Shown here: one piece after another, positions 1 to 10,161 of the stretch | How positions within the stretch are numbered: the stretch's first letter is position 1 | Layout of the letters: every line of letters begins with the position of its first letter | Assembly: GCF_002127325.2 (NCBI RefSeq) | Contig: NC_035437.2 | Span: 171,412,000 to 171,475,999, forward strand | Reading direction: 5' to 3' | From: Helianthus annuus | Lineage: Eukaryota; Streptophyta; Magnoliopsida; Asterales; Asteraceae | DNA length: 64,000 nucleotides | Made by a program: the position numbers and the translations under genes | Notes under the pieces: generated by a model | What the model saw: the letters and a program-made list of their open reading frames with translations, nothing else | Told to the model about the DNA's origin: nothing | The model's database searches: none

Positions 1-105
1 ATGATTTGAAAACATAAAGTACAAAACTCGTCAATTTTGAACATAAAGGACAACGCCTGAAAATGGTTATAAAGATAAATGACAATCCTTGAAATTCACT
101 CAAGT
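1..105. repeat. Dispersed repeat, copy 1
   Basis: This stretch is closely matched, in the same orientation, by 1884-1985. Shared blocks include AAAACATAAAGTACAAAA, GACAACGCCTGA and AATTCACTC. The two copies flank the exon at 704-776 and the MITE at 868-1848. It looks like the end of a dispersed TIR-type element. No coding content is seen. Confidence 0.6.
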
Positions 106-235
106 TGTTTTTAGATAAAACTATTATCAGTTACATAAATCCGAGTTGAGATTGGATTGTTTTTTTAGATGAATTTATATTTTATGGAATTTATAGGGTT
201 AACTAGTAACCCGGTTTAACCGCCCGATACAACCT

Positions 236-253
236 GGTTCAACTGGTTGAACC
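236..253. repeat. Perfect short palindrome
   Basis: GGTTCAAC-TG-GTTGAACC is an 18-base hairpin inside an AACCGGTT-rich stretch at 205-300. It is probably part of a decayed MITE. The rest of 106-703 holds no gene that I recognise, although the continuation of the EDM2-like gene would be expected here if it is complete. Confidence 0.5.
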
Positions 254-703
254 ATTTTAGAGCCCAACCCGGTATGCCTTAAAAACCGGTTTTTTAAACA
301 TTGGTTACATTTATATATTGCAGCTTCATACCGCTGGTTCATACGAAGATTCCCCGCCGCAATGTGCGTGGGGAAATCCTAGTTATAAATAATAAATTAC
401 AATACATTATTATATGTTTGATCATGCATTCAAAATCTAATTCACATGAAAGTCACGGAATTAGTATTTGTGAAAATCAAGAATATTGGTTAAAAACATT
501 TCTTTCAAAATCAGCACAAGTTTAAGGTCATGTAACTCTTTTCACATGATCATGTGATGTGCATAGAAACAAGATTTTCAACCTAAAGGATATAATTTAG
601 TATATTTTCTCACATAACCTTGTGGCATGAAAATATCATTCAACCAAATTTTCAATTTACATAACCCTCACACCAAGTTTCTTCCTGTATGGTTGCTCTG
701 TAC

Positions 704-3700
704 TTCTGATAAGGATATTCCGAAATATATTATCGGTCTTGTAGGAGTGGCTACTTCTGGGTCAATCTCATGCTCTCTACAAATCCGAAAATAAATGCTA
801 GTAAAAATTGCAGTCCATGCAAGTTTGTAAATAATTAGTGTCCAATATGTTTTACCAAAAAAATTAAGGTAGTGTTTGGTATGCTGGAATAGGAGGTGGA
901 ATGGAATGAACTATTGCGACTAAATGAAAAAAAGTGTGTTTGGTTGGTCAACGTAATGGAATCAGCCATTCCATAAGTCATTCCATTCCCTCAAATTCAT
1001 TCCATCCACTCCCCCTGTTTTTTTTCCATTCCATTCCCTCTCTAACCCTACGTCACAAACACCGCCCATCACCACCACCATCTTCCACCACCACCACTTG
1101 CCATCGTCACCACCCGCCACCAACCTCCGCCAACCACCACCACCGTCCTCCGCCGCCACCACCGCCATCGACTACTATCGCTGCCACCCGCCATCGCAGA
1201 CCAACGCCACCCCAACCACTACCACTACCCTCCGCCGACCACCACTACCATCCTTCGCTACCACCACCCGCTACCGTCGACCACCACCCACCATCGTCGC
1301 TGCTGCCACCGCCACCACCATCGACCCCATCGTCGCTACCCGCCACCGCCGACCACCTCCACCCCGACCACTACTGCCACCCTCCGCCGACCACCACCAC
1401 CATCTTCCGCGGCCACCACCCGCTACCGTCGACCACCACCACCGACCGTCGTCGCCACGACCACCAGTCGTCGCCACCACCATCGCCGCCACCCGCCACC
1501 ACAGACCACCGCCAACACCGACCATCGCCGCTGCCACCGCTAACAAACGTCACCCAACGCCGCTACCACCGCTAACAAACGTCACCCAACGCCGCTACCA
1601 CCGACCACCGCCATCCATCGTAGCCACCGCCATTAGCCGACACCAATCACCGCCAACACCCATCGCCAATTTAGTTCATTCCTCTTTTATTACCTACCAA
1701 ACAACACAGGGTAATGATTTATTCCTTTCCTGCATAGTAACCAAACAAGACTATGGCATGTAATGATCCATTTCATTCCTTTGTCCATTCCATTACCTCG
1801 TCCATTCCATTCCCTCATCTATTCCATTACGTCATACCAAACAGACCCTAACTGAGTTAGCGCTAAAGGACATAACATGCGGTATTTTGAAAACATAAAG
1901 TACAAAAAACATCAATTTTAAAGGCAAAAGACAACGCCTGAAATTGGGTATAAAAATAAAGGACAAAACTTGCAATTCACTCTTTCAATAATACTCATAT
2001 CATCTTAAAATTTAAATTCTTTTGTATGTTTTATAAGTATTTTTTATAAAAACGACAACTCACACACACTCTCTCTCTCTCTCTCTCTCTCTCTGATTCT
2101 ACTACTAAACTACACCTTTTTGTCCACCACGAGAACTGAACCCTCGCCACTTGGATAGGCAAAGCCTTATTCAACACGAGGCCCTTTGGTAGTGCGTTTT
2201 ATATATTTAACCAAAAAAATACAATTTAGGTGACTTTCGACACAATTTTACCCGTTTCCTCCTCAGTTATCTGTATAATTACCCAAACCAACATATTTTC
2301 AAAATATAAGGTTAAAACTACCAAGTCTGGCTAGAAGTTTGCAGACTTACAGGCAATATATCCATGCACGGGCTTTACGCAAAAGTCCATCCCAAGCCCT
2401 GATTTCATCATGATGACCAGCTTGATGCTCAAATATAATATCCCTGCAGAAAGATCAACAAAACTATCAATATTAACTAATAATTACAAATAACTATTGG
2501 AGAACCCGCACGTTGCGACTGAGTCAGACAACGCCATACTCGTTTTCCGTTTGTTTATCAATTGTTTCGGCTTTTGTTAGGTGATATTACTTAAAAAGAA
2601 TTAGTAATAACATGAGTAATAATATACTTATTAAATAACTATTTTATATCTCATAAATACCAAAATTATGTCATAAATACCAAAAATGCCCCTAGTAGGT
2701 GTTTTAAAATTAAGTGAAATGCCAATTTTGTCCTAAAGAGTACAATTATTATGTGAAATGCCTTGTCGCAAATTTTGCCCCTAGTATAGAAGTATAGAAT
2801 ATAGATATATAAATCATGGCCGATAGACGAAATTGGACTTAAATAACCCAAACTTTCACCATTTGGCCGATAGACGACAACACTCCCAACTTACGAATTG
2901 TACCACGCCACTCTCAACTTATTTTCTTCTGGCACTCCCAAACTAACTAAACCCTAACCCAGTTAGCTGACGTCAGATGCAATGTCACTAAACAAGTGCC
3001 ACATCAGATGCAACGTCACCAGAAAGGCCACTTCAGATGCCACGTCACTAAATAAGTGCCGCATCATTAAAAAGGCCACGTCAGATGCCACAGTAGTAAA
3101 CAAGTGCCACATCAGCAAAAAACTAACTGGGTTAGGATTCAATTAGTTTGGGGGTGCCAAAGGAAAATAAGTTGAAAGTCGGGAATGGTGTGGTACAATT
3201 CGTAAGTTGGGAGTGCTATCGGTTAAATGGTGAAAGTTTGGGTTATTTAAATCATACCTAGTAACCTAAAGTGAATCTATGAATGAAAGAAAAAAATCAT
3301 ACCTAGGTAAACATTTTCGATGGTACGAATTTGGACATCGCCTACAAACAGCAAATTGCAAATCTGCCACCTTTTCGTTTTCCGTTTGGTTACAGACAAC
3401 ACATTTGTGAGCTGGACATACAAAGGGTTCCCCTGCAGCAATCTTTTCTTGAAGACTCTGTCGCTCCGTCTTATCGTTTTTCTGAAGCAGCTTAGCTACA
3501 CATTTCGGGTGATAAAAGTGGCCGCACGTTGCAGAACTACATTGAAAAACCTGCACAATGATACCAAAACAAGTTTAAAAGAAAAAGAAAATGAAAATAG
3601 ATTTTCTCAAGTATTTGTTACATATTTACATACCTCTGTATTTGAAGATTTATCAGAAGACCCTAGTTCAGCACAGACAAAGCACTGGTGTAGACTATAC

Positions 3701-4565
3701 TCGCAATTCTCACACTTTAACTTTTTCTGACGCAGCCAAATCTACAGATTGGATATGTATAAAGATAGGGTGTAGCTATTTGCACACCCATTTGCCTATT
3801 GACACACCAAAAAGGTGTTTTTTTGTCTTATATGTACACCCTGCAGTGTCGAGCTGTGGCCAAAGCGCGGCGTTTTGGTCCGGTCAACCAGACAAAGACT
3901 GACGGGTGTCTGACGGGTCTGTTGACCGGACCAAAATGCCGAGCTTTGGCCGCGTTTTGGTCCTGTCAACCAGACAAAAGACTGACACCCGGTCTGGTTG
4001 ACAGGACCAAAACGCGGCCAAAGCTCGGCGTTTTGGTCCGGTCAACAGACCCGTCAGTCTTTGTCTGGTTGACCGGACCAAAACGCCGCGCTTTAGCCAC
4101 AGCTCGACACTGCAGGGTATGCACATAGGACAAAAAACACCTTTTTGGGTTGGCTATCTACACACTTGGTGTGTAGATAGTTTGAGCCTAAAGATAACCA
4201 ATGCAAAAACAAAAGAGAAACGAAACGACAGTTATAAGTTGATAATATATCATCCAAACTCGCATATGGTTAACTAACCAGGAATTCTTTAGGAGGTAAA
4301 CAAAGAGATTCACAACTAGACTCGTGTGCCGACATAGAATCTGGGGTTATATGAAATGACCTAAAACATTTCCCTTCACAACTGCAATAGATGACAAAAT
4401 CATCCGAAAACCATCAGTTAAAAATCATCGTAATTTTTTTCTGAAGAAAATGAAGATGTGAAGTAAAAAGTAGTACATTGCAAGCTCGCCACCATTATCA
4501 CATATCGCACAAACTGTATCGAAATGATCGTGAAATGTCTCTCCCTCGTCGTCTGAAGATGCCAT
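704..4565 (-). CDS. EDM2-like PHD-finger protein gene, partial (six exons seen)
   Basis: Six exons can be joined with GT-AG borders and consistent phase: 4477-4565, 4279-4381, 3634-3741, 3303-3550, 2351-2443 and 704-776, about 238 residues. They encode Cys/His-rich PHD-type units in the order found in EDM2: VCAICDNGGE and CEGKC, then CENCEYSLHQCFVC, then FQCSSATCGHFYHPKC, then CRRCPNSYHRKCLPR, then IRAWDGLL and HEIDPEVATP. EDM2 is a nuclear chromatin reader that controls histone-mark-dependent transcript processing and silencing in plants. The ATG at 4563-4565 is only a candidate start. The frame stays open upstream to a TAA at 4602-4604, so an upstream acceptor is possible. The N-terminal region and the large C-terminal part of EDM2 are not seen. 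The donor of the last exon (near 703) is uncertain. Introns carry three transposons. It could be the middle of a longer gene running off the left edge, or a relic. Confidence 0.8.
868..1848. mobile_element. Tourist-like (PIF/Harbinger) MITE, 981 bp
   Basis: The ends are inverted repeats, GGTAGTGTTTGGTATG on the left and the complement of GGGTCTGTTTGGTATG on the right. A 3-bp TAA duplication sits at 865-867 and 1849-1851, the usual target of PIF/Harbinger elements. Subterminal ATTCC/GGAAT runs continue the inversion. There is no transposase. It lies in the intron between the last two visible EDM2-like exons. Confidence 0.8.
1070..1600. repeat. CCACC/CCG low-complexity core of the MITE
   Basis: A long stretch of CCACCACC, CCGCC and CCATCG variants fills the centre of the MITE. 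A 31-base unit containing GCTAACAAACGTCACCCAAC is duplicated at about 1539-1600. Open frames on both strands here (Pro/His/Thr-rich one way, Gly/Trp/Val-rich the other) come from the repeat and are not genes. Confidence 0.7.
1884..1985. repeat. Dispersed repeat, copy 2
   Basis: Second copy of the repeat at 1-105, same orientation, directly beyond the right end of the Tourist-like MITE. Read on the minus strand it starts GAGTGAATTGCAAG, as many plant TIR ends do. Confidence 0.6.
2069..2094. repeat. (CT)n microsatellite
   Basis: Thirteen CT dinucleotides in a row, in intronic DNA of the EDM2-like gene. The surrounding 1986-2350 shows no other structure beyond AT-rich intron sequence. Confidence 0.9.
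2839..3250. mobile_element. Long-TIR MITE, about 412 bp
   Basis: The left arm, starting TTAAATAACCCAAACTTTCA, is inverted at the right end for over 100 bases. The centre has degenerate tandem copies of AAGTGCCACATCAGATGC and GGCCACGTCAGATGCCA. No ORF is present. It occupies most of the intron between the EDM2-like exons 2351-2443 and 3303-3550. The exact left border is unsure because a flanking GGCCGATAGACGA motif is repeated just outside it. Confidence 0.7.
3768..4180. mobile_element. Foldback element (near-perfect palindrome)
   Basis: An inverted repeat centred near 3990 pairs almost end to end. Each arm carries TGCAGTGTCGAGCTGTGGC, then copies of TTTTGGTCCGGTCAACC and GACAAAGACTGACGGGT. 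GC content is far above the neighbouring introns. It has no coding capacity; open frames across it are by-products. It sits in the intron between the EDM2-like exons 3634-3741 and 4279-4381. Confidence 0.8.
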
Positions 4566-4842
4566 AATTAAAGATCCTCCCGCTAGCAATGAGAAAGCAC
4601 TTTAATGCCTAGTACAGATTTTAGACACACATCTGAGTCGAGAAAACAAACGGTTGATCAAGGTTTGGCACGATGTAAAATAGAATAAAGATCGATGCAT
4701 GTGTCTCATTCAACATGAAATGAATATACTTGATCACGTTTAGTAATGCATATACTTGATCGTTCAAAAGACAAAACTGATGCAAAATAACCACCAAAAC
4801 ATCAAGTTATAAGTCCCACCATTTCACAGTCAAGAAAAGCAT

Positions 4843-5161
4843 GGTTTAAAAAAACGGCTGAGGCGTGCGCCTCGAGGCGAGGCGCCCTAAAAACGAGTCC
4901 GAGGCGGCGCCTTAGGGGGCTATTTTGTACGTGCGCCTCATAGGGCTGAAACGCTAAGAAAAGTTGCGCCTCATGTCCTTTTTATATTTGTTTTTGATGA
5001 ATTTGATGATGAAATTAGTTAGTAACTTAGTATTTTATTTTTCATAAGATATATAATTTTATACAGTATTTATTTTTTAATTCCGCCTCAGGCTTATGCC
5101 TCGGTTCGCCTCGTGAGGCAAAGGGAAAACACCTCGAGGCACGATTCCGTACTTTTAAACC
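4843..5161. mobile_element. MITE with GAGGCG-rich ends
   Basis: GGTTTAAAA at the left end is matched by TTTTAAACC at the right end. Inside each end are GC-rich blocks made of GCGCCTCGAGGCGAGGCGCC-type motifs, and the middle is AT-rich. I see no clear target duplication. No ORF. Confidence 0.6.
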
Positions 5162-5280
5162 TTAAAAGAAGTCACAATTTGTTTACTATAATATTGTAAC
5201 GACTTGAAAAAAAACTAGAATTGGTAGCATCAAGATCAGTTTACGCTACCATATGTGTGACTTAATAAGATAACTCTGTC

Positions 5281-5392
5281 TAACCATTTAAACCCTAATC
5301 TCTAAACCTTAAGAATAAGCCTTAAACCCAAGCTAAATGCTAAAAGCTAAACCCCAAACACTAAAAGCTAAGCCGTGAAGGTTAACGTCTAA
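5281..5392. repeat. Degenerate CTAAACCC repeat, left part
   Basis: Irregular CTAAACCC, CTAAAAGC and CTAAATGC variants resemble decayed telomere-like or minisatellite DNA. The same pattern resumes at 6018-6102, so the two MITEs between (5398-5648 and 5673-6017) were probably inserted into it. Confidence 0.5.
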
Positions 5393-5397
5393 GACTA

Positions 5398-5648
5398 GAG
5401 GGTATGGAGAGCCCCATCCTCAAGAGGATGGGCCGCCACGTAGGAAGGGCTTGAGGGTGATGGACCTAGGGGGGTGGGGGATGAACCTCTTTGTATATAT
5501 ATATGTATGTATGTATAGGTATATGTGAGAGAAGGAGAGAGGAGGTGGGAGCGTCGAGTTCGGCTGGTGGGAGCCGATGTTGCCGGGCTTGGGGCGGCGA
5601 CGGGCATGGGGGTGGGGAGTTTGGGGCGGCAACCGGGCTCCATACCGT
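5398..5648. mobile_element. Short MITE with GGTATGGAG ends
   Basis: The left end GAGGGTATGGAG is matched by CTCCATACCGTC at the right end. CTA triplets next to each end could be the target duplication. The interior is G-rich and includes TATATATGTATGTATG near 5494-5522. Frames across it look spurious. Confidence 0.5.
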
Positions 5649-5672
5649 CTAGTCTAAAAGCTATAAAACTAA

Positions 5673-6017
5673 GGGCATACGGAGTGGTAATCGGCAACAT
5701 GCGGCAAACATGTTTACCACTCGGTAAACACCACCACCAACAAAGTTTGCCGCTTCCAAGTTTACCAAATCGGTGGTGTGATGCCGATGCGGTGAAGTAG
5801 AGGGTGTGTGTGGTGGGGTGGGGTCCATTCCTATCTTAACCAATCACAATTTTTTCCTTTTTTTTAAAAAAATAGTTTACCACTTTACCAAGTGTCTAAA
5901 CCATTGCCAACAATTTTCAGCAAAGTTTAAACACTTTTGCCTGATTGATATGGCGCGCTATGATTGGTCGGTTTTTTAGTTTACCACTCCAAAGTGTTTA
6001 ACCACTCCTTACACCCT
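5673..6017. mobile_element. PIF/Harbinger-type MITE, 345 bp
   Basis: Terminal inverted repeats are GGGCATACGGAGTGGT and the complement of GGGTGTAAGGAGTGGT. TAA duplications lie at 5670-5672 and 6018-6020. No transposase. It is a separate insertion from the neighbour at 5398-5648. Confidence 0.75.
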
Positions 6018-6102
6018 AAATGCTAAAGATAAAGATAAACCTAAAAAAAGCTAAACCCAAAACTCTTAAACTCAAGCCCTAAAGCTAAAACCTAAACCCT
6101 AA
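6018..6102. repeat. Degenerate CTAAACCC repeat, right part
   Basis: Continues the CTAAACCC/CTAAAGC pattern of 5281-5392. The following 6103-6441 is AT-rich and shows no feature I can support. Confidence 0.45.
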
Positions 6103-6735
6103 AAAACAATCGACATATGTATGTATCAATCGTGAGTTTTCTCTTGATTTCTTCCCCTATATACGTATAGTCACAAATATCCTAAATTTAAAAAATTTAA
6201 AAACTACAGGTATCTAATAACCACAGATATCTCTGTGATTTCAAGAACATGAAGAAAGTAGAAACAAATCCCCAAAATTCACATGAAACACAATTCGTTG
6301 GTTCAAATTATAGATAAACTGAATAATGCATATGACACCTGAATATTAGGGTATCAAGTAGGATTCGTACCGAGATGAAATACCATGTGGTGTAGTGAGG
6401 TAAAAATCTTTACAAAACCTATCATTGTTTATTTATTTAAGTTTTTATTAGAGTTAAATGACCGAATAGTCCATGTGGTTTGTTCTTTTTTCATTTTTAC
6501 TCCTTAACTTTCTAAAATTACAGTTATAGTTTCCAACTTTTCAATTTTCACTCCCGGGTAGTCCCTGGGCCTAACATCAGTTAGTTTTCTCAGTTAAGAG
6601 GGTGTGAAATGACATAAATACCCTTTCCTTAAAGCATTAAAAGAAATATATTATTTATTTATTTAATCAAGTGGAGGCCACCATCCTTATCTTCGTCACC
6701 CCATCCCACCCACTCACTTCATCTTCCCCACTCCT

Positions 6736-6767
6736 CACCACCACCACCACCACCACCACCACCACCA
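6736..6767. repeat. (CAC)n microsatellite
   Basis: About eleven CAC units in a row inside the MULE-like element. The sequence CACCACCAT occurs on both sides of the nested element at 6788-7380 and could be its target duplication or just microsatellite. Confidence 0.85.
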
Positions 6768-6787
6768 TCTCCACCTTTCACCACCAT

Positions 6788-7380
6788 TAGGGGTGTTCAA
6801 AAAAATCCAAATCCGAAACCGAATCCGAAATATCCGAAAACCCGTATCCGAAATATCCGAATTTTTTGATATCCGAAAATCAGATAATCCGAAAATTCGG
6901 ATTCGGATAGTGATTTTGAGAATTTTCGGATAATCGGATTATCCGAAAATTTAATTTTTATTTTTTTCGGATATCCGAATATCTGAAAATATCCGAAGTA
7001 TCCGAAAAATATCCGAAGTATCCGAAAAATATCCGAAATATCCGAAAAAATATCCGAAATATCCGAAATATCCGAAGTATCCGAAGTATCCGAAAAATAT
7101 CCGAACTATCCGAAAAAATATCTGAAATATCCGAAAAATATTCGAAATTTATATTCGGATATCCGAAACTATCCGAAAAATCTGGTTCCAAATATTAAAA
7201 AATAATTAAAAAATAAAAATTAAATAAAAAATTGGATATTCGGATATCCGATTAGATATCCGAACCCGAATCCGAAATTTCGGATATCCGAAATTTCGGA
7301 TTCGGGTTCGGATGTCAATATTTCACTATCCGAAATTTCGGATATCCGAAAACCAAATTATCCGATCTTGAACACCCCTA
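6788..7380. mobile_element. TIR element filled with TATCCGAA repeats
   Basis: The ends TAGGGGTGTTCA and TGAACACCCCTA are perfect inverted repeats. Most of the interior is an irregular array of about 10-base units such as ATATCCGAAA. These are nearly self-complementary (TTCGGATATCCGAA), so the element can fold at many registers. A Phe/Arg/Ile-repeat open frame on the minus strand is a by-product. Confidence 0.7.
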
Positions 7381-8687
7381 ACCACCACCATCTACCTTTC
7401 CTTTGATTTCAGTATTTTGATTTCAGTTTGACATTGCTTTCAAGATCGATGCGACAACAAACCCAAACTGGTTTGCAACCCGATGAATATTAGCTCTGCA
7501 ACTGCATTCGCCATATTTGCTTGGAGCATCTTCAATCTGCAGCAAAGAAATTAAAAAAGAATGAATATTATTCAAAATAGATGGCAAATTAAATAAGTCT
7601 CCAATCTGCAGGTCATGTTTGGTTTCACAAGAGTTTCTTCCCCACATTCTGTTTTCAAATCTACAACAACTTGGCCCTCAATCACCCGCCCATGTCGTGA
7701 CATCTCCACCTTCATGGTTTGTCTCAATCCATAAGGGTCACCATCGTCGTTGCCACTAACTCTGTTGGATTGGTGGCGGTAACGCTTTCAAACTGCCGCC
7801 TAGCACTCTTCGAAGTGTGTATGTGCGAATAAGCGACGAATGGGTGGGCGCCCCGATTGTTTGCACAGACGGAGAGATAGTTTGGACCCTTTCGGGTTTC
7901 CGGCAAGGTAACCGACAATATTTGTTTATTATTGATTGATGATTGAAATTTTTTTTATTAGTGATTAATGATTGAAATTTGTTTATTATTGATCGATGAT
8001 TGGGAAAAAAATTAATTCAATTTAAGGTATTGCAGAACGAACTTGATTTATGGATAACAGTTGTTAAAGGGTGTTGCGGGAAAAAAATGGGATGATGGAG
8101 TTGCAGGGGAAGAGAGAAGAAAGAGATAGGAAGGTGGGGGTGGGGGTGGGGTTGTTATTTTGTTTTTACAGTAAGGGTATTTTTGTCATTTCACATTCTC
8201 TTAACTGAGATAACTAACTGATGTTATGCCCAGGGACTATCTGGGAACGAAAATTGAAAAGTTGACTATAGCTGTAATTTTAGAAAGTTAGGGACCAAAA
8301 GTGAAAAAAGAGCAAAGCATAGGGACTATCCAGGTATTTAACTCTTTTTATTATTATTAATAGTTTGGTGATACGGTTTATGTTGCTCACACAATCGCTA
8401 TGAAATAAGAGGGTGTGTGGGATTCTTTATTTTCCATCTCCTTTTAAATTATTGACTTTTATAAGTTAATAAGTTAGGTTCATAGTGTTTAGTAAATGGA
8501 TAAATCCTTTTGCAACAACTTATAATTTGTTGTGTAAAAAGGCAATTTTAAGAAGTTATGATTTGCAACTTTTCAAAAAAGAAAAAAGACTTTTGAAGAT
8601 ATTATTACCACTACACCCCTCCTACCACTCCATAACTCATCTACCATACAATTCTGCCTCTTCCAAGCCTTTTGTCTACATGGATTA

Positions 8688-9130
8688 TGTGAGATTAAAT
8701 ATATTATTAATATAATATTTAATCTTTTAGCCATTATAATCATTTATATTATATTAGATCAAAATATATTAATAACCTATTAATAATTAGTTGGTAATTG
8801 TTGATGGACCATATTACCCTTATTAACTAATAAGGTTTCCTCTTGGGTGTATATATAAGGAGATTATTAGAGAGTTTAAGGGTTAGACAAGTTACACAAT
8901 TCACACAACCGTCATAACATCATTCTCGGCTCTCTCTCCATAACCGATTCTCTCCCTAGTCTCGGTTTCATCACCATCATAATCTTACACCCTAAGGAGG
9001 AACCAGATCATCCTGACAAGTATGTCGAACTCAATGGCTGCATCTCTGACTGGATTCTCTGCTGGCCTGTCTGCTGTAATAGGTATTATTTACATGTTTT
9101 CCATTATGTTTAAACAGAACTGATCCAACA
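8688..9130 (+). repeat. 5' LTR of the Copia element
   Basis: 443 bp, starting TGTGAGATT and ending CCAACA. A TATA box (TATATATAAG) lies at about 8850-8859. The identical-length partner is at 28575-29017. Confidence 0.93.
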
Positions 9131-9132
9131 TG

Positions 9133-9144
9133 TGGTATCAGAGC
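9133..9144 (+). promoter_or_regulatory. Primer-binding site (initiator tRNA-Met type)
   Basis: TGGTATCAGAGC, two bases after the 5' LTR, is the usual plant Copia PBS complementary to the 3' end of initiator tRNA-Met. Confidence 0.9.
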
Positions 9145-9649
9145 ATATGTTGATAAATCAGTTCTGTTTTCGTATCCATTATTCTGGGATCAAAAAATCT
9201 GGAAAACGGAAATTTTAAAGCTTTTTAAATGTCTCGGCTGATTTTGAGTACCTTGTGCCGAAATCACAGTTTTCGGAAGAATGTTTATATATTTGACTCG
9301 AAATCATAAAGGGTTAAACTTGTTGTTACGAAATCCATTACAAAACCATTAAAATTCAGGTTTCGGATTTCCAGAATTATGTTTTTATTTTTTTAGGGTT
9401 CATCACTTGTTCTAAGTAAACTCGAAAATTCCTTAAATTTTGGAATATAATTTGGATTAGTGGGTGTTTTTACTGATTTTGATCTGAATTTTATCTACTA
9501 AAATTTTCGAAAACTGTTAAAGAAATAATCGGTTATTATTTTCGAAATCTTTTGATAATTTAGATCAGCAATAAAACAGGAAACACTATCTCACAATCCC
9601 TAAAAGTTCGAGTTTTCAGTTATCATCACAAAACAGCTGTTAACAGGGA

Positions 9650-10015
9650 TTCGAGACCCTCAGACTGCGACTCGAGACCATCAGTCTCGACTCGAGACCA
9701 TAAGGTCTCGACTCGAAATCATCAGGTTCTCAAAACTTTATAACTCGAGACAACAGTCTCGACTCGAGACCACTGAGATCTCGACAAAGGGCCTAAAATC
9801 TTTACAACCCGAGACCATCAGATCTCGACTCGAGACAAAGGTCTCGACTCGAGACCATAAGGTCACAACTCGAGACCATAAGGTTGCGACTCGAGACCAT
9901 AAGGTTACAACTCGAGACTAAGGTTACGACTCGAGACCTCATAATTGACTCGAGATCTCATAACGAAGTCGAGACCTAACTCGAGACCTGACTCGAGACC
10001 TCACTCGAGACCCCA
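9650..10015 (+). repeat. CTCGAGACC minisatellite in the Copia leader
   Basis: At least fifteen irregular copies of a roughly 20-base unit built on GACTCGAGACCATAAGGT lie between the PBS and gag. Spacing varies and some units are cut to ACTCGAGACC. The stretch is untranslated leader. Confidence 0.85.
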
Positions 10016-10161
10016 TTACCTTAGGCTGTTTCATGTGAACTAACTAACAGGTGGTTTGCTATTAAATACTTGGTTTTGCTAATACTTAATTAACTAATCA
10101 GAATCAGATAATTTTTACAAAACCAAAATAGCTTAACTTGAATGAGCTTCTGATGTATTAA

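Larger units (their letters stand above)
6451..8344. mobile_element. Non-autonomous MULE-like element, 1.9 kb
   Basis: The ends are inverted repeats of roughly 150-190 bases starting GAGTTAAAT and running through the phrases CTTAACTTTCTAAAATTACAG and CAGTTAAGAG. A perfect 9-bp duplication, TTTTTATTA, flanks it at 6442-6450 and 8345-8353, the hallmark of Mutator-like elements. No MURA transposase is present. The interior has a CAC microsatellite, a nested TIR element (6788-7380) and a moderately GC-rich stretch at 7390-7920 that might be captured host sequence. I do not recognise a protein there. Confidence 0.8.

Noticed and set aside
934..1763. Long Pro/His/Thr-rich open frames resembling extensin-like proteins
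   Set aside because: They come from CCACC-type low complexity inside a MITE, are open in several frames on both strands, and have no signal peptide or family motif.
3799..4128. Overlapping open frames on both strands with similar products
   Set aside because: The similarity of the two strands is explained by the palindrome at 3768-4180.
6958..7191. Phe/Arg/Ile repeat protein on the minus strand
   Set aside because: It is a translation of the TATCCGAA decamer repeat within a TIR element.
7423..7918. Two small minus-strand frames in the MULE as captured genes
   Set aside because: I do not recognise either product and codon pattern is unconvincing; kept only as a question in the MULE finding.
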